A DNA stretch of 64,000 nt, taken from Agroathelia rolfsii (taxonomy: Eukaryota > Basidiomycota > Agaricomycetes > Amylocorticiales > Amylocorticiaceae). Numbering within the stretch: position 1 is the stretch's first letter; every line of letters starts with the position of its first letter. A program made the position numbers and the translations under genes. The notes beneath the pieces are model-generated. The model searched no databases and was not told the origin of the DNA. It was given only the letters and a program-made list of their open reading frames with translations. The DNA lies in assembly GCA_018343915.1 (NCBI GenBank), contig JABRWF010000006.1, positions 434,001 to 498,000 of the forward strand, read 5' to 3'. This document shows, in pieces, positions 48,550 through 63,600 of the stretch.

Positions 48550-49794
48550 TCAGGTGGTTCCTTGGCCATTGATCACCTGTACCACAGGTTCTGAACCACC
48601 ACCAACGCTACCAACTGTTTCGTTACTGAAAGCCTGGGCCATCGCCACTTCGTCGGGATTTATCACGCGTTGCTGCGCCGCCCCAGATCCACCACCGCCG
48701 CCCAGATGGGACACATCGGCGTACTGCACCACCACACCTGTGCCATCCCGCCTCTCGATATCAACAACGGAAATTGAGGCGTTATAACACCGTCCGACGC
48801 GCACTCCTGACTCTGCGCAACGCAGGGTACCGTGCGCTAGCAATAGCTGTACCATGGAACCGATCACACCCCCATGGCTGACTACAAGCACGTTTCGCCA
48901 GCGAGGTCGATTATCTTCAAATTCCGTTTTATGAACGGCAACATCCTTTTCCTTACTAGTCGCCGAGTTACGTGTATCCGGGACGGAAGGGTCATCCTGG
49001 GCGCCCAAGACGGTCTCGAGCATGTCATTCCACCAACCTATGCACCGTTCCGTAAATGCTTGTGTGTTCTCGGCTGTGTGCATGCCTATTGCGGCCTTTT
49101 GCGCGACGGACTGTCCTTCCAAGTTTCCCATAAACTGCAGTGTGAAAAAAAAAAACCGCACAGCAGTGGCGATGTGCCAAGACAACAACACGCGTAATAT
49201 CACATTGCAAATAAATATGATCGATCGGTTGTGTGAAGAGGAAGAGGAGAAACAGATATGATCATATTCCAGGAACAGAATGAAATTAGGTAGTGAGTCT
49301 GTGCGAGAGACGAGAGAAAATAAGGAGACGCTCGTACCCGCTCTCGGAGCGCCGGCTGTGGGCGCAGCCGGATATCCCTGTGATTCACCAAGATGGCTTC
49401 TGCTGTCTAAGGCAGCCCCGATGACAACACATCCTGTTTCTTTATCATCTTCTGCACAGCACTCAAAAAGTTTATATAAGGTCACACAGGTCCTTTAATC
49501 AAAGCCTTGAGCTTTGATTGAGCACAAGGGCCCCGGGCCCGCCAGGCCCAAGACCTGTGTGAAATGGATAGAGGACAGAGTGAAATCAGAGCAGGTGGCA
49601 CACACCTTCCTCGCCCTCTCTAGATCACTGGTGAACGCATAATCGAACGGGACTTTTTCGAGAATATCTGCCGTCTGTCGCGCCTGGACGATGCCTTCTG
49701 CATTCAGGGGTGTGTCTAGTTGGCCTTGGATGATTCCCTTTCGGTTTGCGTCGGTCTCGCCATGGCGAACAATGTAGAGACGTGCGAGGACCAT
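48550..49794 (-). CDS. Histidine phosphatase superfamily protein (phosphoglycerate mutase-like)
   Basis: Branch-1 histidine phosphatase. Exon 1: MVLARLYIVRHGETDANRKG with the RHG phospho-acceptor motif, GQLDTPLNAEGIVQAR, YAFTSDLERARK. Exon 2: TAEAILVNHRDIRLRP...LRER. Exon 3: FMGNLEGQSVAQKAA, then a charged insert (SVPDTRNSATSKEKDVAVHK), NVLVVSHGGVIGSMVQLLL with the second catalytic His, and a Gly/Val-rich tail ending VINGQGTT. Two introns are about 200 nt each, far longer than the 50-65 nt norm: 49608 to about 49411, holding a nested inverted-repeat structure, and about 49337 to 49143, holding a T-tract. Substrate unknown; fructose-2,6-bisphosphatase/Tigar-type or Sec-like roles are possible. 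Confidence 0.85.
49482..49561. repeat. Nested inverted repeat inside an intron
   Basis: Outer arms TCACACAGGTC (49482-49492) and GACCTGTGTGA (49552-49562); inner perfect stem AATCAAAGC (49497-49505) and GCTTTGATT (49511-49519) with a 5-base loop; and the palindrome GGGCCCCGGGCCC-like core near 49528-49540. It lies within the first long intron of the histidine phosphatase gene. Confidence 0.8.
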
Positions 49795-50758
49795 GTTAGT
49801 GACGTGTTAGAAAGAGTTGTGTGCTCTAACAAATCCAATTAGCCTTGATCATACACCGATCGATAATGATCAGAAGGAAGGAAGAAACCCCGTGTTTCGC
49901 AACGCTCACAACTACATGGCTACATATCACCAGGAAATAATCAACACGGTCTGGACACAATCAACCATAACACTACCGTCGAAATTAAAACAAGTATCTC
50001 TGAGATTGATCCCTGAGGCCGATTTGACTTGAACGCCGAGGCATGCTATTCATTACCTTTCCCCAGAAGAACCCCAACCTTGGGCCGTATTATTCATACG
50101 GACTCTTACAGAGCGTGATACATATAGAAACGGCAACAAGGAGCCTCAGGCTGGTGCATGCATAGATTAGACTGAATGATTGCGCAAATGCAGCAGCTCC
50201 GAGTCAAAGAGCGCAATCATGATCTTGAACTGAATTACGGGCTCAACTCGCCTCACTGTTATTACTGCTAATAGTTACTGGGCTTGATTAACATATAAGC
50301 GTTTGATTACTGTCAAACAGGCCGTCGCAAGTCTTAAGAAACGTGTCCGCCCCTCCTGGGGATCAACGTTCATTAATCAGTTCATACATTCTCAGACCTA
50401 CCTCTCAGTATAATTCCTTCAACTTCAAGTTTACATTTCTCTCTCTCTTTCTTTTTTTGAATAAAACCATACTTTGTTTAACTGCGGTAAGCAACAACAA
50501 AGAACAGCGGTTGACATTGACACAAGAAAGAGAAATTCCGTTTGTCTACTACTTGTCAGTTGCTGCATGTGATTAAACGGATGACAATCAATAAGAACTA
50601 CCGTGAATAAAATATCATATAAACTAGCACATAGACCATATATGGACAAGATAAGCTTATGTCACCTATACAGGTGGGAGGTCTTTTTCACTAGGGTGTT
50701 TATCATAGAAGGCCCGGGATGCTAGTTCGTTCTTGTTATTCTAACTCCACTAGTGACC
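49795..50758. other. Intergenic region
   Basis: 964 bases, promoter of the histidine phosphatase plus the 3' end of the multi-TM gene. I see no supportable gene; open frames are short and biased by AT-rich sequence. Confidence 0.5.
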
Positions 50759-52045
50759 TCAGGCTGAAATTTCTTGAATAGAATCCCCTTTATCCTCTTG
50801 AAAATGCATTTCCTCGGGCATATCGTCGAATCCCGAGTCTGGGATTGTCATGTTAACTGTGCGGGGTGCAAAAGCTAGTGAACCTGTTGCTTTTGTGAAT
50901 TCCTGAGAGATACTGTTTGTCCAAGCACTCCCTCTTGCGACACGGTAAATGATGAGTTGTGGAAACAATGTCTAAAAATACTTTAATTGCTTCGTCTTAC
51001 ATTAAAATATGGATTTCTCACCATGCTGCTTGACCAAATCGTGTCTATTATACCATTAAATAGACCAAAATTAGAGGGAGTATCAGCGTTAACGAAAAAT
51101 CCGACACATGTAAGCATGCCGAATATGGCACAAGGCGTGGCAGATTCCACGAGTATAACCACTACATTCGTGTATGTTGTTGTGTAAGCTGGGATTGAAT
51201 GAACAAATGTTTTCAGCATCCGAGAGAAGGATATGATCTTGATGGTAATCATGGCAGTAATCATAGCGTTTGCGGCCGTGCATAGCGCAACTGCAGCAGC
51301 GTTCATTCTGTCTATGTTTGCCTTTGAATCATTTGGGTCAAGGTTGAGTAGGAGCGGTATAGTGGCTACTCCTAAAGCTGTGGATACAATCTAAGATTAA
51401 ATACTGACTTTGAATTACGAAAGATCAGCATTTACCTAGAGATGCAAGACTGCACAAGACTGGAAGCACAACAACGTATAATCTAGAAGCAAATATGATA
51501 TAACAACGATACGCCTGTTTGCGAGAAGGGAAAGAGAGACGATAAAAAAACACTAATCGACTGAATAATTAGAAGAAAACTTTCCAAGAGGCTATCATTT
51601 AATGCGACGGCAAGACTTTGAGCTATGTTCCCAATCAATGGAGCAATAGCCGTATCTGAGTAGATAAAATACGCGAGAGGACCACCGGGATAAGAGCTCC
51701 GCGACATAATCCACATCATTAGGCCGATGTATGGTGATTGCTCAAGGGAGAGGGAGTTGAGTAATAATAATACACTGCTAAAAGATATGTAGAAGCTCCG
51801 ATGCAAGCGAGTCATGTTCACGTTCTTCAGTAAAGCATAAATTGATAGGCAATAAACCCCAAGATAAATCCCTGTCAAGTGGACGAGTATCAATTGAGAT
51901 GTCTTCCAACGTGAATAATAACTAATTGACCATAAATGATAGCACTAAGGACTATACCAATGTAGAACGATCCTTCAAGATCGAGATCTTCGGCGCGAAA
52001 GGATAAGATGTGAGTTAGTACTAACGAGACCAAATCGGGGGACAT
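50759..52045 (-). CDS. Multi-TM orphan membrane protein (mushroom 7-TM type)
   Basis: Hydrophobic protein with about seven TM segments and a hydrophilic, acidic C-tail (DSGFDDMPEEMHFQ...). Exon 1, starting MSPDLVSLVLTHILSF, has GSFYIGIVLSAIIYG and splices to IYLGVYCLSIYALLKNV; then SPYIGLMMWIMSR, a region ending LNDSLL next to AYRCYIIFASRLY, LGVATIPLLLNLDPND, ALCTAANAMITAMIT, NVVVILVESATPCAIFG and GLFNGIIDTIWSSSMTLFPQLIIYRVARG. The xYRCYxI and VESA motifs and layout are those of a large family of hypothetical 7-TM proteins in Agaricomycetes; function is unknown. The junction DSLL/AYRCY lacks a GT donor (sequence gaaagt at about 51587), so one step is doubtful and the gene may be damaged. Confidence 0.68.
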
Positions 52046-53343
52046 AGGATTTTTTGTCTTATAACAGTCAAGCTATGATCGGCTTGGAACATTGTTGATG
52101 CTAAAAAGTGATTACATTAAGTAATATTTCCAATAATCCATCAATACCATAGTTCTAGTATATAAACGTTCCATGAACGTTTCAACGGGTCAGTTCGGGT
52201 AGTAGCAACAGATGGAAATGGATATTACGAGAGATAAGAAGTGGTGCACGTTTGAGTTAATCAACTGGTCCCATAGAATGCACTCAGGCTGAGCCAATGC
52301 TAGCAAGGACAGTAGCACCATCTCGACTTGATATCATTGATCTGACACTGATGATATATGAATCTGCCAGCTCCGGCGCACATGCGTCTTCCCGTAATCA
52401 CCAATGCGATATTAAAAAAAAAAATGAAATTAGATTGAAATTTCTCGTGACTAGGCCTCTTTGAACCACAGAGGCTAAATATTATTTTTCTGACCATGCT
52501 ATCAGTGTCTTATTTCTAGGAAAAATAATCTTGCTACAAAATAAAACCATGATTATGGTGCCGGTGTTTAGTACATATGTACCCTGTATGCTTTTACAGG
52601 GAACTAGTGGCCTTTTTGAAAATCTGACCATACAAACTTTTAGACAACATGCATAAGATCTGACAATATACTTTGTTTCAAGGGAAATGATGAGATGTGC
52701 AAAATATGCAACTACAGAAACTGTTGAGAACTGCGAGTATATTGAAATTTTGCAACTTGCGAGCACGCGCCGTAGTCAACTTGTGTGTATTGTCGGGGGT
52801 ATGAGAAAAGCGAGCTAATAATATATTAAAAGCTAGATAGCATTCCGCTTGTCGTTGTGAATGAAAGCGGTAGGCGGACAAACGGATGAGTACTCGATGA
52901 GTAACTACTGGAAAAATCCGTAGCTACATGGCATGGTCGCGCTCTACGTGACCATGATTCCGTCACTCACACGGAGGCAATAGATTGCCTATACCAACAG
53001 GAGATGGTACGGAATCCTACGAACGCTTTAGACGGCATGTCCGTATTGACCAGACAGTATAAACACAGCACCATTTCATAAAAAACATATTGTAAAACAG
53101 AAAAAAGCGCACAACAGAAATAAAAAGGATCACAAACAATAACTCCTGCCAGTGACAATGTCTCTCTGTTGCTTGCAAAACAAGTAAAACGATAACAGCT
53201 CGAGGAATATGTGCAGTCGAAAAGGAGAAAACAAGGTCATCAAAATATGTATACACATAAACTTCTTGAAGACGACGACACAGGGTGACAAATAGCAAAA
53301 TACTAACAGAGACGACATGACACTGACCTTGAACGAAAATATC
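52046..53343. other. Long intergenic region
   Basis: About 1.3 kb, AT-rich, between the 5' end of the multi-TM gene and the 3' end of PLAA. Nothing convincing seen. Confidence 0.5.
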
Positions 53344-56300
53344 CTATAGCAGCACTCTGATTTCACCCGCCACACCCTTCACACGCTCCTCCGGAAAGGC
53401 AACTACGACGGCCTGCACCGTCGTCGTGATCTCCGAGGCGTGCTCCGAAGACAGGGGCGACCCGAGGTTCTTGGCGCCATATGCCTGGGCAAAAAGAAGA
53501 ACATCATCGAGTCAAATCATCTTTGACTATTTAAGCTGTTGATGAGAAAAGAAGTGATCCGTACAATGTTACCCAGAGCCACCAGGGCGCGATAAGCAGC
53601 TTCGGAATCGGCTTTTTCGCCGTTCAAGATCTGTACAGGGTCAAGCGGACAAGGTCAACATCGGCTTTATCTCTTTTGAGGAGGAAGTAGGAATAATAGC
53701 AAATTGCGCCCCAATATACTTACACTGAGTACTAGCGATACCAATGAAGAGCGGATATCGGCATTGATGTTCGTGCGTACAGCTTCGCATGAGATACTGC
53801 GATACAATAAATCAACTGGTCAGAGACGCCCGATAGCAGTAAAAAGGGGCAACCCAACCAAAAATAAAATAAAAATACTCACTTGAAGACGATCGTAGAC
53901 AGAGTCACACGTTGATTCTTACTCAGCACCTGGTACGGCGCCTGTACCAACTTTTCTAAAACCTACAAGAGGTTAACTCATGGCACAGAAAAAAAAAACA
54001 GAAGATAAAAAGAAACACAGAAAAAAGGAAACACGAACATGATTCACCCAGCTTCCCTGATTGACCGGTGTACCTTCCTGGAACATGTTCGAAATGGCAC
54101 GCAATAAAAGTAACACATTCGTCTCGCGCATTTTCGGCTGCGGCGTCTCCCACCCTTGACCGTCGACCCACTCTGCCGCGGCGAAGAGTCCAGTGAGGAA
54201 TTGAGTGCGTGCTTGTGTATCAGGGAATATGTCCTTGCAATATCCAAGTACAAGCCGGCCCAAGTCAAGCACTGTTATATAAAGAAGGGGAAAAAAATAG
54301 TCGTGAGAATAGAAAGTATACGAGACCCGTGTTTATTTATTTATTTCACTCACCTGGGAACCGTGCGCTTTCAGGCCATCGCTCAAGCACAGCCAAGATT
54401 TCATCGGTATTCTCTACAGACGGGGCCTTATTTGGGTTACGTGGCGGCGTAGCAGAGACGCAGGTAAGATAGTCAAACGTGACGTCCATGTGCCTCAGCT
54501 CACTTGGGTACATGGCCAGTGAAGACGTCGACTGTCACCGCAAATCATGCACAAAATTATGATAACATGATCGTCAGCACGAACAAAAGTATGCACAATC
54601 GTTAAGCTGGGGTAAAACCAGCGTTGGATCACGATGGAGACTTACTCACAATCTCATTCCTTAGCGCCTCGTCAATCTGGTTGATCTTGCCACGCATAGC
54701 AGAGACGTTGGCTTGCTTGAACGTGACTGGTCGCGTCTGCATTCTCAATCAGCTGTGCGCAAAAAGAATCTTGAATCAAAGACGAAAAAGGAACCCACCA
54801 CCGGTAGCACGGACGACGGTTTGGGCACTTGCGCAGGGGCAGCCGGTCGTGACGGCGCCCCACTATATCTTGATGCGCCGGTATACGGATCACTGTATTG
54901 CGACGAGCTATCGTTCTGGGCAGGAACCGTGGCATTTGACTGGTACCGATTCGCGCCTGTCCAAGGATCCGAATACGTCGTCGCCGCATTGTTCGCCGCT
55001 GGTGTCGCTGTACTCTGGTAACGGGTGGCGCCTTTATTATAAACGACCAAAATTTCAGTTTTAGACTTGACAAGTTAGACTATATGCGCATTCGCGCAGC
55101 ATTTTTTTTTTTTTTGCAAACGCACCAGTCCATGGGTCAACATAGTCGTTATTAGCACCGAGTGTGACACCAGCCGTGTTCTGTTCAATAAACTTGACGA
55201 CCTGATCGATGTACGTTAGTGGCAAGTCGTTACGCTGCAAGAAGTTCTGAGCCGCCGTGAATGGATTTTCTGTTTAGAGAGTTAGTACACGTTGGGAAGA
55301 AAACAAGGATCACTGCAATGTCTACCTGAAGTATTGTACGGCAACTTTAGGGGTGGCACGCCGTCTTGGATATCAACATCAAACACATAGTCATACTCCT
55401 TGCCCTCGTAGAGCTGCTTGCGCCCTGAACCGACCGCATCAACGACGTCGCCGATCTTTTGCCAGTTGCCACTTGCGCCGTCCCACTAAAAAATCATATG
55501 TAAAGAATGGATCGGGAAGTGAGGTGAGATCGGTTGTATGCATAACGTAAGGGGAAAGGTCTCGTGAGAGAGGCGGGAGAAGCACGCCAACCGACGGAAA
55601 CAAGATGCGTTCCCCTTCAAATATCCGAGAAATGCATGCGCGCTTACTCACCTGATGTGCTTCGACGACATCTCCGTTCTTGACCATCTTCACGTCACCA
55701 TCCTTCTTTCCTGTGATTACAAAAAAAAAAAAAAAAAAAAGAATCCATTCATCTCGACCAAGTCCCAATACGATAACATGGTACAGTCTCAACCCACCTG
55801 GCTGAGCCAACGCCTCAACACCGGGCAAATCCGATTTCTTGACATCCCCAACCTGCTGGCTGGGCAGTGCTTGGCTCGCAACTTGTGAGTCAAAGTCCTT
55901 GAGATCCTGTGCACTGGCCCAGCGTTCCTCGACTGCGCTGAAGACGCGCACGGTGCCATCACTCGCGCCACTAACAATGTCTCCGTTTGGCATCGTCGAC
56001 ACAGCCCAAACGGACACAGCTGGGTGAACGATTGTCTGGGCGCATTCACCATCTAGTTTAGGGGTCATGGATAATGGAGCAGTGAGCGATTAAGGGTGTT
56101 AGCTGAGAAGGGTACTGCTTACCACGCCATACGCGTACCGTACGATCTTCACCGCTGGAGACGATGTCGCCGTTTGGTAGTGAGGCAAGGCTATATACAA
56201 ATGAGGTGTGCCCCGAAAGCGTGAAGATCGCATCGCCTTCCAAGGTCCATACACGGATTTCACTGGCAAAGACAATAGATGGTTAGAGTGAGACAGAATA

Positions 56301-57226
56301 GAGATACGTAAACATATGATGACGGACCTGTCGTTGGAACAAGAGGCGAAGCCGATGTCGGGTAAGAGTGTTAACCCACGCACAGCGTCTGTGTGGCCCT
56401 CGAATGTGCGAATCTGTTTGTGTTGTTGCCATAGTTTGACTGTCTTGTCCGCTGAGCCTGTAAGAAGTTAGCTGGATCAGTCGACCAACAATCTAAATAT
56501 CAGCGTGAGATTAAACACACACCTGTAAGGAATTGATCATCACCAACTGCCTTGACGGCCCAGACAGATTGCTGGTGCCCTTTGAGTTCATACGCGAGCT
56601 GGAATCCCTTCCATACTTTTGCGGTCCTGCATATACGTAGGCATATTGTGTCAATCGCAAACAGTAACGGCATCATTTCTCTGATGTGAACCAATAGCTT
56701 ACCTGTCCCATGAGCCTGATACGATCACGCCACTTGCCGTGGAGTCAAGCGCGCAGACGTTCTCAGAGTGGCCGATCAGGGTAAAGTTGGGATTCTCGCG
56801 CGTCGGTGTCGCTGAATCTAGGGCGAATACGTTGATCACGGTATCCTGGCCGCCTGTGACGGCGTAGCCTGTTGGGAAGAGATTCAGCATTGAAACCTCT
56901 CACATGGAATACGATAGAGATGAGAAATGAAGCAGGGAGGGATGATGGCTAATTGTAAAAGAAACATGTCGCCACAGGTGAAACTCATACTTGCCCTGGG
57001 GAGCGTCTGGCGTTGGAGGGAGATAGGTGACGGCGTTAACGTATCGCGATCCTGCCTTGAGCAGCGATGCGGGTGCAAACGCTGCAGCGACGGGTGCGGA
57101 CTGCCTCTGCCAATAGATCGCGGTCGAGTCACGGGATGCGGAGAGGACGACGCCATCTGTGGGTGAGACGACTGCACGCACGTCTGAGGAGTGAGAGGCG
57201 AGGGAAGCAGAGAGTTTGTAGACCAT
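53344..57226 (-). CDS. Ubiquitin-binding WD40 protein, PLAA/Doa1/Ufd3 (Lub1) family
   Basis: Cdc48/p97 cofactor acting in ubiquitin homeostasis, membrane-protein sorting and ribophagy. Domain order as expected: seven WD40 repeats (MVYKLSASLASHSSDVRAVV at the start; FTLIGHSENVCALD, YELKGHQQSVWAVK, RTFEGHTDAVRGLTLLP, FTLSGHTSFVYSLASLPNGD, and a last blade VFSAVEERWASAQDL), then the ubiquitin-binding PFU domain (DVVEAHQWDGASGNWQKIG ... YDYVFDVDIQDGVPPLKLPY), a linker with three degenerate DPWTG-x-x-RYQS units, and the C-terminal armadillo-type PUL domain (MRETNVLLLLRAISNMFQ, TLSTIVFNISCEAV, RALVALGNIAYGA). Ends VAGEIRVLL. The Met at 57226 is chosen because it begins the first WD40 strand. About fifteen exons. 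No lesion. Confidence 0.95.
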
Positions 57227-57450
57227 TGGACGTTGCAGACGGCGATGGGGATGAGGAGAGCGATAGTGGTGGTTAGGACGTAAGGAGGGCGATGGAGGCG
57301 ATGGCGACCAGGACGCTGGCCACAAGAGAGTCTCAGAGGGCTAGAACTCGGCCATCTATATAGCGATATATGTAACAATTGTAGTCTATTGCATAACTGA
57401 CTACAATCCACTAGTATTACAATATAACAAATGTCTAGTCAACAACCATA

Positions 57451-60389
<2,939 letters not shown>

Positions 60390-60637
60390 GGCCGGCGCCG
60401 TATATGGTTCTAAAGGGCAACAACTGGCAGCAATAATGATAAACGCGACGCGTTGGTTTGCTTCCGGTAATCGCGATCACGTGACTTTACGCTGTGATGT
60501 TCACAAGTTGCTTATTGGTCAACTTGAATTGGCTCAAGTATCGTTACCACTTAAACAAATACTTATAAACATTTTGGATAGTACCCCTGCCAGAGTTCTC
60601 CGTGTGTCTGTGTCTCACACACAACAAAGCCGTCAAA
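60390..60637. promoter_or_regulatory. Shared divergent promoter MCM7 / DNMT1 with MCB-like site
   Basis: 248 bases between the MCM7 start and the methyltransferase start. At 60443-60453 the sequence ACGCGACGCGT contains ACGCG (60443-60447) and the MluI cell-cycle box ACGCGT (60448-60453), the MBF target in fungi. Spacing is about 54 bases from the MCM7 ATG and 185 from the other. A CACGTG/ATCACGTGAC E-box-like word follows at about 60476-60485. Role is inferred. Confidence 0.6.
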
Positions 60638-63600
60638 ATGGCCTCAAAGTCGTATCGAAAGCGGCTACCAGACTCTCGGAGCCAGAGTCCGGAGTCATCA
60701 TCGGCGACACCAGTCTATTCAAGCACAGGGGCCAGTACTACCAGTAGCGATACTGGTCCACAACGCAAGAAGATTAAGACCGCTAGTGCAGGGGAGGTTG
60801 AGGAAATGGTACGGCTTTCTGAACTCTAGCTTGGAAACTTGATGGAAATCTCTTTCAAGCTGGTTGATTTAGGCGATGAAAAGTCGAGTGGAAGTAGAGG
60901 TACTATAATTCAGTGCATTTAGTCGCCGTTTCTTGCTTGAGATCTGAATTTGCGTCGACGCTATTTATAGAAGCAACCATACTCCCAGAAGACGCATGCT
61001 ATCACTTTTTCGACGATGAAGAGTTCGAAGATGCGGACACAGTCATCGCAGGCGAGACCGAACTCGATGAAGATGACACTGCGCCTGTACGTCTGCTACA
61101 GGACTTCACCATATATGATTCCGACACACTCGAGTTGGTCGATGTACTGGATATCCCTCTGTACCCTGAACGCAATCTCAGAGCCTCTGGCCTTGTTGTG
61201 CCGTGGCCGGGCGACACGGACGACATCTTTATCGAGACGGACGAAGTCCAGGAGGATGAGAACCCATCTAGGTTAGCTTTGAGCCGCATTCTCGAGCTAA
61301 ATATTCATCACCAAGATGATGATGACGAGCCTTTTGATCCGTGAGTCGACGTAATCATATATAAGAATTCATTCATAGACCATATTTTCAGTAAGATTTA
61401 TTTACGTACTAAATACGCTTGGTACATTTTGGATACTCCTTCAAACCAGTATCATACAAGATACGCAACATTTTGGGCGCACCACCGCCTCATGCACCTT
61501 GTTCTCACTTCTTGCATTGAGGAACCAGATATCACGCTCGAAGAGTTCCACGAACTTCTTCATATCACAGAGGATTCCCCCTTGTCAATCGCTGCCGCTA
61601 TGGTCATTCTTGGAAGAGAGTTCACGCCTACAGATCTTGATGATGACTTTGTATATTCCCATTTCTCTTTGTACTATTGTTCGGCTATAATTTTTCACCC
61701 TTTCTTGCTTTACAGAAAATTTATATGTACAGTCATCAAGACGAGCTCCTTTCCCCGTTCTACGACGTTCCTCTCATCCGAACGCTGCTCGACCTGCCGG
61801 ACGATGTTCATGCACCAAGGCCCCCCAAGTCCAGATCACGGTCAGAATCGTCATTTTCATTTTCATCATCGACATCATCATCGACATCATCATCCAAAAG
61901 CACCAGCAAGAGAACAACAAAACCTCGTAAATCCGGGCCTCCCGTCACGAACAAGAGACGCCGCCAGCAAGAAGAAACAACCGTTGTCACCGAGCGGGTT
62001 GGCACCATTGCACAGCGCCTGTACAGCCGTACCCTTGCTGCCGCTAATCAAGTTTCGGACGAGATTGTGTGCGTGACTGAAGCGCCACGACCTTCGCAGA
62101 AGACCAACTTACCATCATGGCCGGTGCACGATACGAACGTTGTTATCGAGTGGGGTGATCCCGATTCCAATGCCCCGGATGGGTATTACTTATCTGTCTT
62201 TTTAGACGGAATAGAGTATCGGGTAAGAATGACATCATTGCGCATGTTCTGGTTTTCTGTCTTTTGTGATTGAAATTTCTTACGAAGCCAGGCGATTCTG
62301 CTCTCGTACTCTCTGGAGAAGACAGCCATAAGGCTCGCTCTCAAAGTGCTAGTCACATTGCGGCACAGAGCATGAATAAGCTGGCGAATAGTTGTTGGTA
62401 AGCAGTAAAAGTCATATGCTCAATTGCTGAACCTTAGGTCCACCCTTGTTAGGGTGATCAAAATCTGTTCTTTGTTCGAGGAAGACGGAGAGAAGATGCT
62501 CCACGGGCAATGGTTTCAGCACGCCTCCAAGACGATCCTGCAAGAGGCTGAGGACCCCCGCGCACTCTACCTGGTTGATGAGTGTGACGACGTAAAACTT
62601 GATAGCATTCACCAAAAGGCCAATGTGCGCACCCTACCCCGGGACGAGGCTATACCTCAAGACCCTAATTCGGCACTATTTGGAGAGCGACCAGAAAACG
62701 ATTTCTATCATGTGTAAGGGATTAATCAAGGGATGCAAAAAATTGCGTATTCACCGATCTGATCCATAATGCAGCCTCACATGGGACCCGGATGGCATCC
62801 GGTTCTTCGAGCCTGACGAAGAATTTGTCAAATACACTATTGCCAACGATGTCGAGGCGCATATATCGTGCTTTTCGTGCGGCCTGCGCAATCGCCGACA
62901 AGAAGCCAAAATACCTAGCCCTCTCCCCGGAAAGCGTGGTTTCAAGTATCATGATACCAACTATCACGTCTTTGATTTTGTCTACGTCGTGCCCAAGGCA
63001 TTTGTGGGCGTATATTTGCTCGCGCAGATCGAGAATGTTAGCGTCATGAAGAGGAAAATTACTGCACGTTATTATGGGCGCTACAACGACATTCACCAGC
63101 CGCGGCAGTATCAAAAGTTGGGTAAAACATCAATCCCTGTCCACTCACATGAAGTGTGTCGAGATTTTTTTCCCCTCTTTGCACGCGCTGTATCCTCACT
63201 TTACGACCCTAGCTTCGTCTATATCGCACCGAACGCGTCGAAGAAATCAGCATCTCAGAAACAAACGGCAAATTCTACGTGCGGCGGTTTACGCATAGCA
63301 GTCCCAAGGAGCATATCCTCGAATGGCTGGACCACGATGACCATTTCTTCGTCGTAGACGCGTACTCGGGCGTGGGGTATGCCAAAAACATCGACGATCT
63401 GTACCCTCTCTCGAAGAGCATCTGGAAAAATTGCGAAGAGTGTCTATCGGCCCGTGAGGAAACCTTTGAGGAGGAAAGGCAATATTTGGATACTCAATCG
63501 CCTTTGAATGGGCTTGAGTTATTTGCGGGTACGGAACCTTGGGACATCAAGCTTTCTCTGTGGGTGGATGAAATACTAATGATAGATATATCAAAGGTGC

